From positions 3,410,001 through 3,474,000 of the forward strand of contig NZ_CP108025.1 in assembly GCF_041435095.1 (NCBI RefSeq): 64,000 nucleotides of DNA, written 5' to 3'. A model generated the notes under the pieces. That model searched no databases and was not told where the DNA came from. It saw only the letters and a program-made list of their open reading frames with translations. The position numbers and the translations under genes were made by a program. Below, piece after piece: positions 25,734-36,832 of the stretch; within the stretch, counting starts at the first letter, position 1; each line of letters starts with the position of its first letter. The stretch is from Kitasatospora sp. NBC_00315 (GTDB taxonomy: Bacteria; Actinomycetota; Actinomycetes; Streptomycetales; Streptomycetaceae).

Positions 25734-26672
25734 TCAGACGAGACTCCAGGCGATGCCGTCCAGGATGTCGTGCTCGCTGACGACCACCTCGTCGGCGCCG
25801 GTCCGCGTCATGATCTCCAGCAGTTCCAGGGCGCCCGCGGCGATCACGTCCACCCGGCCCGGGTGCATCGCCGGGATCGCCGCCCGTTCGGCGTGGGTGG
25901 AGCTCAGCAGCCGCCCGGCGATCTCCGCGACCTCGTCCCGCGAGATCCGCGAGTGGTGGATCCGGGCGGAGTCGTACTCGGGCAGCTCCAGCGCGATCGC
26001 GGACACCGTGGTGACGGTGCCGGCCAGGCCCACGAGGGTGGCCGCGCCGCTCAGCGGGACGGCCTCGGCCGCCTTGTCCAGCTCGCCCCTGATGTGCGCC
26101 TTGGCGGCGGAGATCTGGCCCAGCGTGGGCAGTTCGGCCCCCGCGAAGTGCCGCTCGGTCAGCCGGACGCAGCCGAGGTCGACCGAGCGGGCGGCCTCGA
26201 CGTCGTCCGTGCCCAGCACGAACTCGGTCGACCCGCCGCCCAGGTCGAACACCAGGTACGGAGTGGGGAACTGACCGCCGGTGAGCTCCTTGGTCGCGCC
26301 GACGAAGGACAGCCGCGCCTCCTCGTCACCGCTGACCACCTCGGGCGCCACGCCCAGGATGTCGCGCACCCCGCTGGTGTACTCGTCGCTGTTCTCGGCG
26401 TCCCGCGAGGCGCTGGTGGCCACGAAGCGGATCCGCTCCGGCGTCACCCCGTAGGAGGTGATCACCTCGGCGTACTCGCGGCAGGCCGCGAAGGTCCGCT
26501 CCAGGGCCTCGGGCGCCAGCCGGCCGGTGCGGTCGACGCCCTGGCCCAGCCGGTTGATGACCATCCGTCGGTCGAGGTCGGTGATCGCGCCGGTCCCGGG
26601 GTCGAGGTCGGCGACCAGGAGCCGGATCGAGTTGGTGCCGCAGTCGATCGCGGCGACCCGGGTGGTGCCCAT
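25734..26672 (-). CDS. Ppx/GppA family phosphatase
   Basis: A 312-residue exopolyphosphatase or guanosine pentaphosphatase of the ASKHA fold. The N-terminal phosphate loop is AIDCGTNSIRLLVADL (near residues 7-22), the acidic catalytic region is DAENSDEYTSGV, and the second phosphate motif is LVFDLGGGSTEFVLG (near 138-152). LVGLAGTVTTVSAIAL follows. The length is that of the short actinobacterial form without the extra C-terminal domains of E. coli GppA. It may degrade polyphosphate or (p)ppGpp. The ATG at 26672 overlaps the DUF501 stop by one base, with GGAGGAG upstream, so translation is coupled. Confidence 0.9.
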   Translation of the reverse strand: MGTTRVAAIDCGTNSIRLLVADLDPGTGAITDLDRRMVINRLGQGVDRTGRLAPEALERTFAACREYAEVITSYGVTPERIRFVATSASRDAENSDEYTSGVRDILGVAPEVVSGDEEARLSFVGATKELTGGQFPTPYLVFDLGGGSTEFVLGTDDVEAARSVDLGCVRLTERHFAGAELPTLGQISAAKAHIRGELDKAAEAVPLSGAATLVGLAGTVTTVSAIALELPEYDSARIHHSRISRDEVAEIAGRLLSSTHAERAAIPAMHPGRVDVIAAGALELLEIMTRTGADEVVVSEHDILDGIAWSLV

Positions 26673-27325
26673 CAGCTCTCCTCCTCGGCCGCGCGCTTCT
26701 TCGCCGCGCGCTCTGCGGCCAGTCGTTCCTTGGCCGCGATCACGGCCGCGTGGTCCTCTGCCCCGGCCCGCTTCGCGGCGACCTTCTCCGCGCTCTCGGC
26801 CACCTCGGCGGCGGAGACGCAGGGGCCCTTGGCCCACCAGTCCTCCAGCATCCCGATCGCCTCATCGCCGAGCGGGTTCACACCGGGCCCGGCCGCCAGC
26901 GAGTGGCCGACCAGCACGTGCAGGCACTTCACCCGGTCCGGCATGCCGCCGGCGCTGGGGAAGCCCTCCAGCACCTCGATCGCGTCCCGGCGGGCGATGT
27001 AGTCCTCGTGCGCCTTCTGGTAGGCGGCGGCGAGCTGCGGGTCCTCGGCGAGCCGGGCCGTCTGCTCCTTCATCACGCCGTCCGCCTCCAGGGTGCCGAT
27101 CAGCGAGGCGGCCTTGGGGCAGGTCAGGTAGTAGAGGGTCGGGAACGGCGTACCGTCCGCGAGCCGCGGGGCCGTCTCGACGACGTCCGGGTTGCCGCAC
27201 GGGCAGCGGTGCGCCACCCCGCGCAGACCACGCGGGACGCGGCCGAGCTGGGCGGCGATGGCCGCGACGTCGTGGTCGGCGACGGCGGGGGCGTCGGAAC
27301 CGGCGGGGGTGTTCTCAGTGGTCAT
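26672..27325 (-). CDS. DUF501 family protein
   Basis: A 217-residue protein with the DUF501 hallmarks: an N-terminal VAxxCPCGNPDVVETAPRL segment with two Cys, the FPTLYYLTCPKAASLIGTLE block, and HEDYIARRDAIEVL...MPDRVKCLHVLVGHSLAAGPGVNP. The Cys and His pattern (CPCG, CPK, KCLH) suggests metal binding. The last 45 residues are a charged Ala/Lys/Glu helix. DUF501 genes sit conservedly between ftsB and gppA in actinobacteria, but the function is unknown. The ATG at 27325 overlaps the ftsB stop by four bases. Confidence 0.9.
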   Translation of the reverse strand: MTTENTPAGSDAPAVADHDVAAIAAQLGRVPRGLRGVAHRCPCGNPDVVETAPRLADGTPFPTLYYLTCPKAASLIGTLEADGVMKEQTARLAEDPQLAAAYQKAHEDYIARRDAIEVLEGFPSAGGMPDRVKCLHVLVGHSLAAGPGVNPLGDEAIGMLEDWWAKGPCVSAAEVAESAEKVAAKRAGAEDHAAVIAAKERLAAERAAKKRAAEEES

Positions 27326-27822
27326 GGGGCGCTGTCTCTTGCGGGGACGGGGATGGGGACGGGGGCCTGGGCGACCGGGGCGGCGGGCGCGGCGTCGGCC
27401 GCGTCGACCGAGTCCCAGATGCTCGCGTACCAGGGTTCGGCGGCCTTCGCCGGGCCGGCGGCGGAGGTGCCGGCGGCGGTGCCGCCGTCGGCCGGGGCGG
27501 GTGTCCTGGCGGCTCCGGCGGCCGGGTCGACCGAGATGTACGGGGTCTCACCCGGCATCGCGTAGTGCAGCCGGGCGCGGGCCTGCGCCTTGACGAACTC
27601 CGGATCCTGCCAGCGCGCCTTCTCCCGGCGGAGTTCCTCGACCTGCTGCCTGGCGTGTTCGGCCCTGGCGCGCTGGGCGGAGATCTCGGAGCGCTGGGAG
27701 ATGAACTGCCGGGTCGGGTAGGCCAGGATCGCCACCAGCGAACAGAGCACCAGGACGAGGACGGTCGCCCGGCTCGTGAAGCGCGGACGCCCCGCGAAGC
27801 CCGGAATCTTCCAGCCTGCCAT
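27322..27822 (-). CDS. ftsB: septum formation initiator FtsB/DivIC
   Basis: A bitopic division protein. The 166-residue product has a short basic N-terminus, one transmembrane helix (residues 19-36, ATVLVLVLCSLVAILAYP), and a coiled coil (about 42-70, EISAQRARAEHARQQVEELRREKARWQ). The conserved turn FVKAQARARLHYAMPGETPY follows, typical of DivIC/FtsB. A Pro/Ala-rich extracytoplasmic tail of about 65 residues is an actinobacterial addition. The protein would bind FtsL and FtsQ at the septum. It starts the ftsB-DUF501-gppA operon, 131 bases after eno and behind a terminator hairpin. Confidence 0.92.
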   Translation of the reverse strand: MAGWKIPGFAGRPRFTSRATVLVLVLCSLVAILAYPTRQFISQRSEISAQRARAEHARQQVEELRREKARWQDPEFVKAQARARLHYAMPGETPYISVDPAAGAARTPAPADGGTAAGTSAAGPAKAAEPWYASIWDSVDAADAAPAAPVAQAPVPIPVPARDSAP

Positions 27823-27846
27823 CTCCCGTTACCCCTCCTGGTCGCG

Positions 27847-27892
27847 CCGGTGCCCCGGCCCCCACCCTACGGGGTGAGAGCCGGGGCACCGG
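27847..27892 (-). terminator. eno terminator
   Basis: CCGGTGCCCCGGC (27847-27859) pairs perfectly with GCCGGGGCACCGG (27880-27892); a second small hairpin CACCC/GGGTG sits within the loop. It lies between the eno stop (27953) and the ftsB start. Confidence 0.8.
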
Positions 27893-27952
27893 TGCAGCGG
27901 CTGTGTGTCAGCCGGGTACTGGAGGGCGTCGCCCCCGTACCCGCCGAGGCGA

Positions 27953-29386
<1,434 letters not shown>

Positions 29387-29489
29387 TCAGTAGTTCACCT
29401 GGATGCCGCGCGGGATGCACCCAGAGCAGAACGAAGGGGGCCGTACCGGATATGTACGACCGCCGCACCCGCCTCTCGGGCGGCCCGCC

Positions 29490-29518
29490 CGGCCCGGGCC
29501 CGCGCGCGGGCGGGCCCG
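29490..29518 (-). terminator. terminator of the rpf gene
   Basis: GC-only hairpin beginning GGCCCGGGCCCGC and returning GCGGGCGGGCCCGG (near-perfect, short loop), just beyond the stop at 29528. The rest of the 29240-29527 gap holds the eno promoter region but no gene. Confidence 0.55.
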
Positions 29519-29527
29519 GACCGGGGG

Positions 29528-30773
<1,246 letters not shown>

Positions 30774-32081
30774 TCAGGGCGAGTCGACCGGATCCGACGC
30801 CTTCTCCGGCGTGAATTCGATCGGCAGTTCCCGCAGTCCGCGCATGATCAGGCCACCGCGCCAGCGCAGATCGGCCGGATCCGCCGCGAGGCGCAGATCG
30901 GGCAGCCGGGTCAGCAGCGTCGCCAGCGCGGCCTGCCCCTCCAGTCGGGCCAGCGGGGCGCCGATGCAGTAGTGGATGCCGTGACCGAACCCCAGGTGCG
31001 GGTTGTCCTTGCGGGCGAGGTCGAGCGTGTTCTCGTCGGCGAACCGGGCCGGGTCGCGGTCGGCCGCCGCCAGCACCACCAGCACCGGATCACCCACCGG
31101 GATGTCCACCCCGCCGATGGCCAGCGGCTCGGTGGCGAACCGCCAGGTGGCCAGCTCCACCGGACCGTCGTAGCGGAGCAGCTCCTCGATCCCGGTCTCC
31201 AGCAGCCCGCGCTCGCCACGCGCGAGGGAGCCCTGGAGCAGATCGAGCTGCCCCGGGTTCCGGAACAGCGCGTACATGCCGTTGCCGATCAGGTTGATCG
31301 TCGTCTCGAATCCCGCGAAGAGGAGGACGAAGCACATCGCCGCGGCCTCGTTCTCGGTGAGGTGCTCCCCGTGGTCGCTCGCCCGGATCAGATCGGAGAT
31401 CAGGTCGTCCCCGAGATCGGCCCGCTTGCGGTGGATCAGCTCCAGCAGGTACGCCCGGATCCGCTTCACCGCCCTGGCCACCCCGCCGCGCGGGCCGCCG
31501 CCGTGCCGGATCATCATCGCGGCCCAGTCGCGGAAGTCGTCCTGGTCCTCCGGAGGAACCCCCAGCAGGTCGCAGATCGCGTAGATGGGGAGGGGGAAGG
31601 CGAACTCGTGGATCAGATCGGCCGATCCGCGCGCCGCGAAGGAGTCGAGCAGGCGGTCGGTCAGCTGCTGGACCCTCGGTCCGAACTCGGCCACCCGGCG
31701 CGGGGTGAACGCCTTGGAGACCAGTCGGCGCAACCGGGTGTGGTCCGGCGGGTCGATGTTGAGCAGGTGCGTCATGAGGTCCGCCTGCCGCTCCCCCGGA
31801 ATGCCCACCCGGCCCGTGCGGTGCGCCTGCTCGCTGTGATGGGCGGGATTCTTGGAGAGCCGGCCGTCGGCCAACGCCTGTCGGGCGTCCGCGTACCGGG
31901 TGACCAGCCAGGCCTCCACCCCGCTGGGGAGGGTCGTGCGGTGCACGGGGGCGTGCTCGCGCAACCACGCGTAAGCGGGGTACGGATCGGCGGCGAACTC
32001 CCACGTGAACAGGGGCGGCTGGGCGGGCGCCCCACCGGAGCGCTGCGGTTCGGGCTGGTCGGTGTGCGGCTGAACAGGCAT
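30774..32081 (-). CDS. cytochrome P450
   Basis: A soluble actinobacterial class I P450 monooxygenase (435 residues) needing ferredoxin and reductase partners, neither of which is nearby. It has the I-helix oxygen motif LLFAGFETTINLIG (near residue 256; Glu rather than the usual Glu/Asp-Thr is present as ETT), the K-helix ETGIEELLRYDGPVE with the ExxR motif, and the heme loop FGHGIHYCIGAPLARLEG with the cysteine ligand near residue 371. HLLNIDPPDHTRLRRLVSKAFTPRRV is the C-helix region. The sequence resembles CYP107/CYP105-like enzymes; the substrate is unknown. ATG at 32081. It is divergent from the Rossmann-like gene at 32227. Confidence 0.93.
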   Translation of the reverse strand: MPVQPHTDQPEPQRSGGAPAQPPLFTWEFAADPYPAYAWLREHAPVHRTTLPSGVEAWLVTRYADARQALADGRLSKNPAHHSEQAHRTGRVGIPGERQADLMTHLLNIDPPDHTRLRRLVSKAFTPRRVAEFGPRVQQLTDRLLDSFAARGSADLIHEFAFPLPIYAICDLLGVPPEDQDDFRDWAAMMIRHGGGPRGGVARAVKRIRAYLLELIHRKRADLGDDLISDLIRASDHGEHLTENEAAAMCFVLLFAGFETTINLIGNGMYALFRNPGQLDLLQGSLARGERGLLETGIEELLRYDGPVELATWRFATEPLAIGGVDIPVGDPVLVVLAAADRDPARFADENTLDLARKDNPHLGFGHGIHYCIGAPLARLEGQAALATLLTRLPDLRLAADPADLRWRGGLIMRGLRELPIEFTPEKASDPVDSP

Positions 32082-32226
32082 GTCCCGACGGTATCCGGTG
32101 GGCCGAAGGCGTGAGCCTGGTCACCTGATGGGTAATCCCTGTCGCAGAGGGTCGTGACGTGCCTAGGATCCTCCGACATGTCTTTGGTGGGCGCCGTGCG
32201 GTGTCGCCCACAGGGAGGAGCGCACC

Positions 32227-32718
32227 GTGCGGGTAACCGGGGCAGTGGTGGTCATCGCGGTACTGAGGGGCGGCTCGGGGGCCGACCTGGCCCGCCGGTT
32301 CACGGCCGCCGGAGCCGCCGGGGTGCTCATCGCCGACGAGGACCCCAACCACGCCGAGGACCTCGCCGCCGAACTCGACCGTCCGGGCTGCCCGGTCGTC
32401 GGGGTGTGCGGCGACATCCGGCGCCCGAGCGACGTCGCCGCCCTGGTCGACACCGCCGAGAAGCACCTCGGCCCGATCGACCTCTTCTGCGTGTCCGGCC
32501 CGGGCGGCGAGCGGATCGTCCCGCTCGCCGACCTCCCCCACCACCTCGGCCGGCTCGCCGAACTGCTCGCCCTGGTCGGCGAGGCGATCGGCGAGGTCGT
32601 CCCGCAGCAGCGCCGCGCCGCCGAGGACGAGCCCGCGTACGCCACCGTCGCCGCCCTCGGCGCCGTGCCCGCCGTGCCCGCCGTCACCGCCGTGGCCGCC
32701 GTGGCCGAGCAGGCCTGA
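32227..32718 (+). CDS. truncated SDR-like Rossmann protein
   Basis: This 163-residue protein reads like the first two thirds of a short-chain dehydrogenase: a beta strand (GAVVVIAVLRG), a Gly-rich turn GGSGADLARRF, AAGVLIADED, then VVGVCGDIRRPSDVAALVDTAEKHLGPIDLFCVSG. The nucleotide motif is degenerate (TGxxxGxG is not exact), NNAG is replaced by SGPG, and the catalytic Tyr-x-x-x-Lys is missing. After residue 125 the sequence turns into low-complexity Ala/Val. The GTG at 32227 has GGAGGAG upstream. It may be a regulator or binding protein, or a decaying gene. It probably shares a promoter region with the P450 gene. Confidence 0.6.
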   Translation: MRVTGAVVVIAVLRGGSGADLARRFTAAGAAGVLIADEDPNHAEDLAAELDRPGCPVVGVCGDIRRPSDVAALVDTAEKHLGPIDLFCVSGPGGERIVPLADLPHHLGRLAELLALVGEAIGEVVPQQRRAAEDEPAYATVAALGAVPAVPAVTAVAAVAEQA

Positions 32719-32854
32719 GCCCGCCCCTCCCCCGGTCGGCCGTGCGGCGGGCGGTCGCAACCACCGCCGGTCGGGTCGGTCGCCCGTCCGTGCGCCCGTC
32801 CGTGCGTGCGTGCGTCCGTGCGTCCACCGATCGGCATGCCTGCCGGCCGGTACG

Positions 32855-33865
32855 TCAGTCCGTCAGGCCCTCCGCGGCCCGCACGTCCCGGCGGTAGCCC
32901 CGCGCCGCCGCCCGGAGGGCGGCGTCCACGTCCACGTCCGCGTCGTGCGCCCGCTGCGCCACCGCGAGCAGCAGACGCCCCGCGGAGTCCGCGGTCAGCT
33001 GGGCCGGCAGCTCGTACGGGGCGTCCGGCACGCCGGTGAACCCCGCCCGCCGCACCCGGGAGACCAGCTTCGCCGCGTACGCCAGGGCCGGCAGCCCGGC
33101 CGGCACGCCGTCCAGCACCGACTCACGCTGCTTCTCGGCGGCCTTCAGCTGCTCCCAGTTGGCCTCGACCTCGGCCGCGCCACCGGCCTCCACGTCACCG
33201 AAGACGTGCGGGTGGCGGTACATCAGCTTCTCGACGATGTCGCCCGCGACGTCGTCGATGGAGAACGGGTCCTGTGCGTCCTCCTCCGCGATCCGGGAGT
33301 GGAAGAACACCTGGAGCAGGACGTCCCCCAGCTCCTCGCGGAGGGTCTCACGATCCCCCTCCTCGATCGCCTCCACCAGCTCGAAGGCTTCCTCCACCAG
33401 GTACTTCACCAGCGACGCGTGGGTCTGCTCGGCGTCCCACGGGCAACCGCCGGGCGAGCGCAGCCGGTCCATCACCGAGACCAGGTCCAGCAGCCGGGCG
33501 CCGGGCAGGTCGTACGAGCCGGGCAGCAGCTCGATCTCCGGGACGGCGCCGGCCTCCTCGACCGCGAGCCTGGCCAGCGCGTCCGTCAGCCCGGGGTCGC
33601 CGTCGGGACCGCCCAGCCAGAGCGTGACCGGCACCCGGGCGTCCGACAGCAGGCGGGCGAGCGACGGAGCCGTCCCCCGTTCGACGATCTCCACCCGGAC
33701 GCCCGCCTGCCGCAGGGCCGGCAGTTGCGGGTGGTCCGGGTCGCCCGCGAGCACCCGGTCGGCGCCGCGCAGGGCCTCCCAGGCCGGCCAGGAGAGCAGA
33801 CCGGGGGCGACCCGGTGGGTGGTGGTGAGCAGGATCAGCTTCGGAACGGGCACAGTCGAGGTCAC
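32855..33865 (-). CDS. mazG: nucleoside triphosphate pyrophosphohydrolase MazG
   Basis: MazG hydrolyses (deoxy)nucleoside triphosphates to monophosphates, a house-cleaning role. In this 336-residue form the first 110 residues resemble the tetrapyrrole-methylase-like half found in Gram-positive MazG (ADRVLAGDPDHPQLPALRQAGV). The MazG core starts near residue 128: LRSPGGCPWDAEQTHASLVKYLVEEAFELVEAIEEGD with the Mg-binding EExxE motif, then LREELGDVLLQVFFHSRIAEE with ExxD. A C-terminal helical segment (VEANWEQLKAAEKQRES) matches the family. GTG start at 33865. It is followed on the same strand, after 48 bases upstream, by the SurA-like gene. Confidence 0.93.
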   Translation of the reverse strand: MTSTVPVPKLILLTTTHRVAPGLLSWPAWEALRGADRVLAGDPDHPQLPALRQAGVRVEIVERGTAPSLARLLSDARVPVTLWLGGPDGDPGLTDALARLAVEEAGAVPEIELLPGSYDLPGARLLDLVSVMDRLRSPGGCPWDAEQTHASLVKYLVEEAFELVEAIEEGDRETLREELGDVLLQVFFHSRIAEEDAQDPFSIDDVAGDIVEKLMYRHPHVFGDVEAGGAAEVEANWEQLKAAEKQRESVLDGVPAGLPALAYAAKLVSRVRRAGFTGVPDAPYELPAQLTADSAGRLLLAVAQRAHDADVDVDAALRAAARGYRRDVRAAEGLTD

Positions 33866-33913
33866 GTTCCGAACCTACCCGGCCGCCGCCCCCCACCGGG
33901 TCGCCCCCGGGCC

Positions 33914-34531
33914 TCAAGGAGCGGCGGTGGAACCCTCCGGGGCCCCGGCCGGCACCAGGGCCGCCCGCTGCGCGTCCCACCGGCCGTACCGGGGATTGAC
34001 CCGGACCCCGAGCCCGGTCGCGGCCTCGGCCAGCGCACGGCGTACCGCCGCGTCCCCCGTACCCGTCCCGGCGTCCAGGCCCTGCGCCGCGGCCAGCAGC
34101 CGGATGCCCGCCTGCTGGCGGTAGTAGCCGTCGGCCCCGGTGGCCGGCACGCCCCGCAGGGCCAGCAGCCGGTCCAGTCGCACCGCGTCTGCGCCCGCCG
34201 GGCCGGATGCGCCGGCGCCGACCCCGTCCTGCGCCCGGGCGTCCGCGACGTCCCCCGCCGCCACGCTCAGCCCGCGATCGGCGAGCGCCCGGGCCACCAG
34301 CGCGTCGAGGATCAGCTCGGCGACGGCGCGCTGCGCGAGCTCCCCCGTCCCGCCCGGCTCGGCGGCCGCCGCCGCCCGCAGGCCGGTGGCCCGCGCCTGC
34401 ACGTCCGCCAGGCTGATCCGCTCACCGCCCACCACGGCCGCCGCCCCCGCCTGGAGCGGACCACCGCAGGAGGTGAGGGACGCGGCGGCGAGCAGCACCG
34501 CGGCAAGGGCGACGGCGACCCGACGGTTCAT
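33914..34531 (-). CDS. SurA N-terminal-like lipoprotein
   Basis: The 205-residue precursor has a lipoprotein signal (residues 1-22, MNRRVAVALAAVLLAAASLTSC) with the lipid-modified Cys at residue 22. The mature part begins AAAVVGGERISLADVQARATGL, the typical SurA-N/PpiC chaperone-like start, and continues as helices with a second RHxx-type repeat. No peptidyl-prolyl isomerase domain is present. Such proteins are conserved upstream of mazG in streptomycetes and may be extracytoplasmic folding factors. The C-terminal 25 residues are Ala/Pro-rich. ATG at 34531; mazG begins 48 bases past its stop, so the two probably form an operon. Confidence 0.85.
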   Translation of the reverse strand: MNRRVAVALAAVLLAAASLTSCGGPLQAGAAAVVGGERISLADVQARATGLRAAAAAEPGGTGELAQRAVAELILDALVARALADRGLSVAAGDVADARAQDGVGAGASGPAGADAVRLDRLLALRGVPATGADGYYRQQAGIRLLAAAQGLDAGTGTGDAAVRRALAEAATGLGVRVNPRYGRWDAQRAALVPAGAPEGSTAAP

Positions 34532-34732
34532 ACGTGCCTCCCCTCCGGGCGGGTTCGGTCGGCCGGCGGCACGCGGGAGGGCGGTCGGCCGGACGCCTCC
34601 GAGCGTAGGACGGCGCACCCCCGGTCGCGGGGACGCTGCGCCGAACGAGCCGGGCCGCGCCGCCGCCCCGAGCTGGGCGGCGGGCCGGCCGCGCGTCACC
34701 GCTGGGCGTGCCGCCGCCCCCGCTAGCCGGTC

Positions 34733-34959
34733 GCGTACGGGTTGCCCGGGGCGGGTACGGCCCAGCCGGCGGCGCGGGGGTCGGGGGGCGGGGCGCGAAC
34801 GTCAGGCCCAGCTCCGCCAGGCACTCGGCCACCCGCAGGTGCTCCAGCGCGGGTCCTCCCTGCGGGCCGCCCTCGGCGGCCGCGGCGAGCCGGCGGTACT
34901 CCGGCAGTGCCTCCCGGTGGCGGCGCTGCTTCACCAGGGTGCGGGCGTGGATGGTCGCG
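34733..34959 (-). pseudogene. C-terminal remnant of a TPR/helical protein
   Basis: Reading the minus strand from 34959 gives FATIHARTLVKQRRHREALPEY..., continuing as an amphipathic helix pair typical of tetratricopeptide repeats, then ALEHLRVAECLAELGLTF. There is no start codon at the expected N-terminus; the sequence stops abruptly at the junction with the plus-strand fragment. The natural ending (AVPAPGNPYATG and stop at 34733) is in another frame, so a frameshift within the C-rich stretch 34785-34800 is likely. It resembles the tail of a regulator with TPR repeats. Confidence 0.5.
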
Positions 34960-34960
34960 A

Positions 34961-35095
34961 ACCAACATCGCCCCGGGCGAGAGCGGCAAGGGCTTCGTCA
35001 CCTTCGAGGTCCCCAAGGACGCCAAGCTCGCCAAGATCCAGTTCGGCCTGGACAGCGGCTTCGCCGACCAGACCGGCCAGTGGACCATCGGCTGA
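34961..35095 (+). pseudogene. C-terminal remnant of a DUF4352 lipoprotein
   Basis: The 44 codons before the stop at 35093 encode TNIAPGESGKGFVTFEVPKD followed by AKLAKIQFGLDSGFADQTGQWTIG. This is the last beta-strand pair of DUF4352 (telokin-like Ig) domains of secreted or lipoproteins. No start, signal peptide or first half of the domain is present. Homology begins exactly where the opposite-strand remnant ends. Confidence 0.65.
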
Positions 35096-35148
35096 CCGCC
35101 CGCCGCCACCGGGCCCGGGCGCTGCCCGAGCACGGAAGGGTCAGCGGA

Positions 35149-35955
35149 TCACGCGCCGTCCGCCGGGCGCTGCCGCCCGGCGGCGAGGAACTCCCGGGCC
35201 CCGGCCCGGACGGCCGCCCAGTCGGTGGCGGGAGTGCGCGTGCGGGCCCGTTCCAGCCGGGCCGACCGGCCTTCGTGGTCACGGCGGAGCTGCTCGACGT
35301 CCAGGCCCACGCCGGGCGGCCCGCCGGCGGCCTCCAGGGCGGCGACGCGTCGCTCCATCGCCGCCAGCAGGGCCCGGTCCAGGTCGGCGACGGCGGCCGA
35401 CAGGTGGTCGGCCGAGAGGGTGACGAGGCCCGTCAGCGGCGCAGCGAACTCGATCTCGTGGTCGGGCTCGTGCGTCCAACTGACGCTGATCCGGTCGGCC
35501 CCGTCGAAGACCGTCCGCCACCAGCGGATGTGCGGGGCGTTGACCAGCGGGCCCATGTACATCGAGCGGCGCCCGTGCCAGTCGGCGGCCGCCTCGGCCT
35601 CGGGGGTGACCTCGTCCTCGTCCCAGACCGGGCTACCGGCGAGATCGCTCGACACGAACCCGACCAGATCCCGCGGCACCGGCTCCATGACGTCCGCCAG
35701 GATCTCCAGGACGTCCTCCCAGATCCGGACGACGAAGTGGTCGACGTACGGGCGGTCCTGCGTGCCGAACTCCTCGCGCCACCGTCGCAGCGTGCGCTCG
35801 GAGTAGCGCAGCAGCTCGTGGCCGCCCAGCTCGATCCAGTACCAGCCGGCGGTCAGCGCGAACCAGTGCAGCGTCGGGTTGTGTTCCCCACCCCACGGGC
35901 GGACGTCCGCCAGATCCCGCAGCTCGAACCGGAACCGCAGCTCGTCGTCCGCCAC
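35149..35955 (-). CDS. DUF5984-like protein
   Basis: The 268-residue protein begins LRFRFELRDLADVRPWGG and continues LHWFALTAGWYWIELGGHELLRYS. This Trp-rich opening is characteristic of proteins I recall as DUF5984. An acidic centre (PVWDEDEVTPEAEAAADW) precedes YMGPLVNAPHIRWWR and a helical C-terminus. There is no signal peptide or membrane segment. Members are often found near regulatory modules in actinobacteria, sometimes in polymorphic-toxin neighbourhoods, but no function is established. ATG at 35955. The family name is from memory; the gene itself is certain by codon bias. Confidence 0.7.
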   Translation of the reverse strand: MADDELRFRFELRDLADVRPWGGEHNPTLHWFALTAGWYWIELGGHELLRYSERTLRRWREEFGTQDRPYVDHFVVRIWEDVLEILADVMEPVPRDLVGFVSSDLAGSPVWDEDEVTPEAEAAADWHGRRSMYMGPLVNAPHIRWWRTVFDGADRISVSWTHEPDHEIEFAAPLTGLVTLSADHLSAAVADLDRALLAAMERRVAALEAAGGPPGVGLDVEQLRRDHEGRSARLERARTRTPATDWAAVRAGAREFLAAGRQRPADGA

Positions 35956-36156
35956 TGCCTGCCCTCCCGTACGGTCGCCGCTCGGACCACGCGGACCACT
36001 CCGACCGGCCAGAGGGCGAGGACGGGACGGATGGAGAACTCCTCGTACCCGTCCGCACCGTCCGGCCGTGGACGGCTTCGGTGGCCATGGACAGGTTGCG
36101 GTCGGCGGTGGCCGATGCAGCCGGGCCCCCAGCCTGCCACAGTCGCCGCACGCCGA

Positions 36157-36594
36157 TCACGCCACCGCGCGCAGCGTGTGGAGCTCGAACCACACGCCCT
36201 TGACCGGCAACCCGAACCCCGAGTCGGTGACTCCCCAGGCGTCCGCCAGCGCGTCGACCAAGCCGAGGCCGCGCCCGCGCCGGTCCTCCTCCGTGGCCAC
36301 CCGGAGCCGGGGACGGACCGGGTTACCGTCGTAGACCGACACCCGCACCCTGGTGAGGTCGGCGGTGAACTGGAGCTGCACCAGGCCCTCCGCGTACCGG
36401 TGGGCGTTGGTGACCAGCTCCGACGTGCACAGGGCGGCCCGGTCGGCGAGATGCCCGAAGCCGATCAGCTCCAGGACACCGGTCACGAAGTCGCGGCAGA
36501 TCTTCGGCGCGATGGCGGCGGACGGCAGCAGGACGGTGCAGGAGTGGGGGAACCAGAACGGTTCGGGGCGGTCCGACGTGAGGTCAGCAGTCAT
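36157..36594 (-). CDS. RsbW-like ATP-binding protein
   Basis: A 145-residue HATPase_c protein of the anti-sigma/SpoIIAB class. The N-box is CTSELVTNAHRYAEG (near residues 67-81), the G1 region VRVSVYDGNPVRPRL, and the G2 box RRGRGLGLVDALADAWGV. The N-terminus (FWFPHSCTVLLPSAAIAPKICRDFV) is typical of the small Streptomyces ATP-binding regulators encoded divergently from XRE-DUF397 pairs, as in whiJ/abaA-like clusters. The ATG at 36594 gives that standard start; an in-frame upstream extension is not supported. It probably works with the adjacent XRE protein. Confidence 0.9.
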   Translation of the reverse strand: MTADLTSDRPEPFWFPHSCTVLLPSAAIAPKICRDFVTGVLELIGFGHLADRAALCTSELVTNAHRYAEGLVQLQFTADLTRVRVSVYDGNPVRPRLRVATEEDRRGRGLGLVDALADAWGVTDSGFGLPVKGVWFELHTLRAVA

Positions 36595-36832
36595 GGGAGG
36601 GCCTCCGGGCGGTCGGGAGAACGTGACAACGAGCGGTGGCGATGGCGTCCCGGAGCATGCGGGGACGATGCACTTCCGTCTTACGGCCGTCACGCATGGC
36701 GAGCGATGCGATACTCACCGTAGGGCACAAGCTTTTTACGGAACAAGGTTGTGCCGTCGATTCACCCGTACGTGTCCAACCCGGCTCACCGCACACGGGA
36801 CAGACTCAGAGTCGGCCGGAAGGATGGGGCGC

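Larger units (their letters stand above)
34532..35148. other. 617-bp region with two gene remnants
   Basis: No intact gene. It holds a minus-strand remnant of a helical protein (34733-34959) joined head-to-head with a plus-strand remnant of a DUF4352 protein (34961-35095). Segment 34532-34730 upstream of the SurA-like gene is GC-rich and contains its promoter but nothing I can define. Confidence 0.6.

Noticed and set aside
34742..35095. One continuous 117-residue plus-strand protein across the remnant junction
   Set aside because: The first 70 residues are the reverse shadow of the minus-strand TPR-like remnant; only the last 44 residues resemble a real domain (DUF4352).
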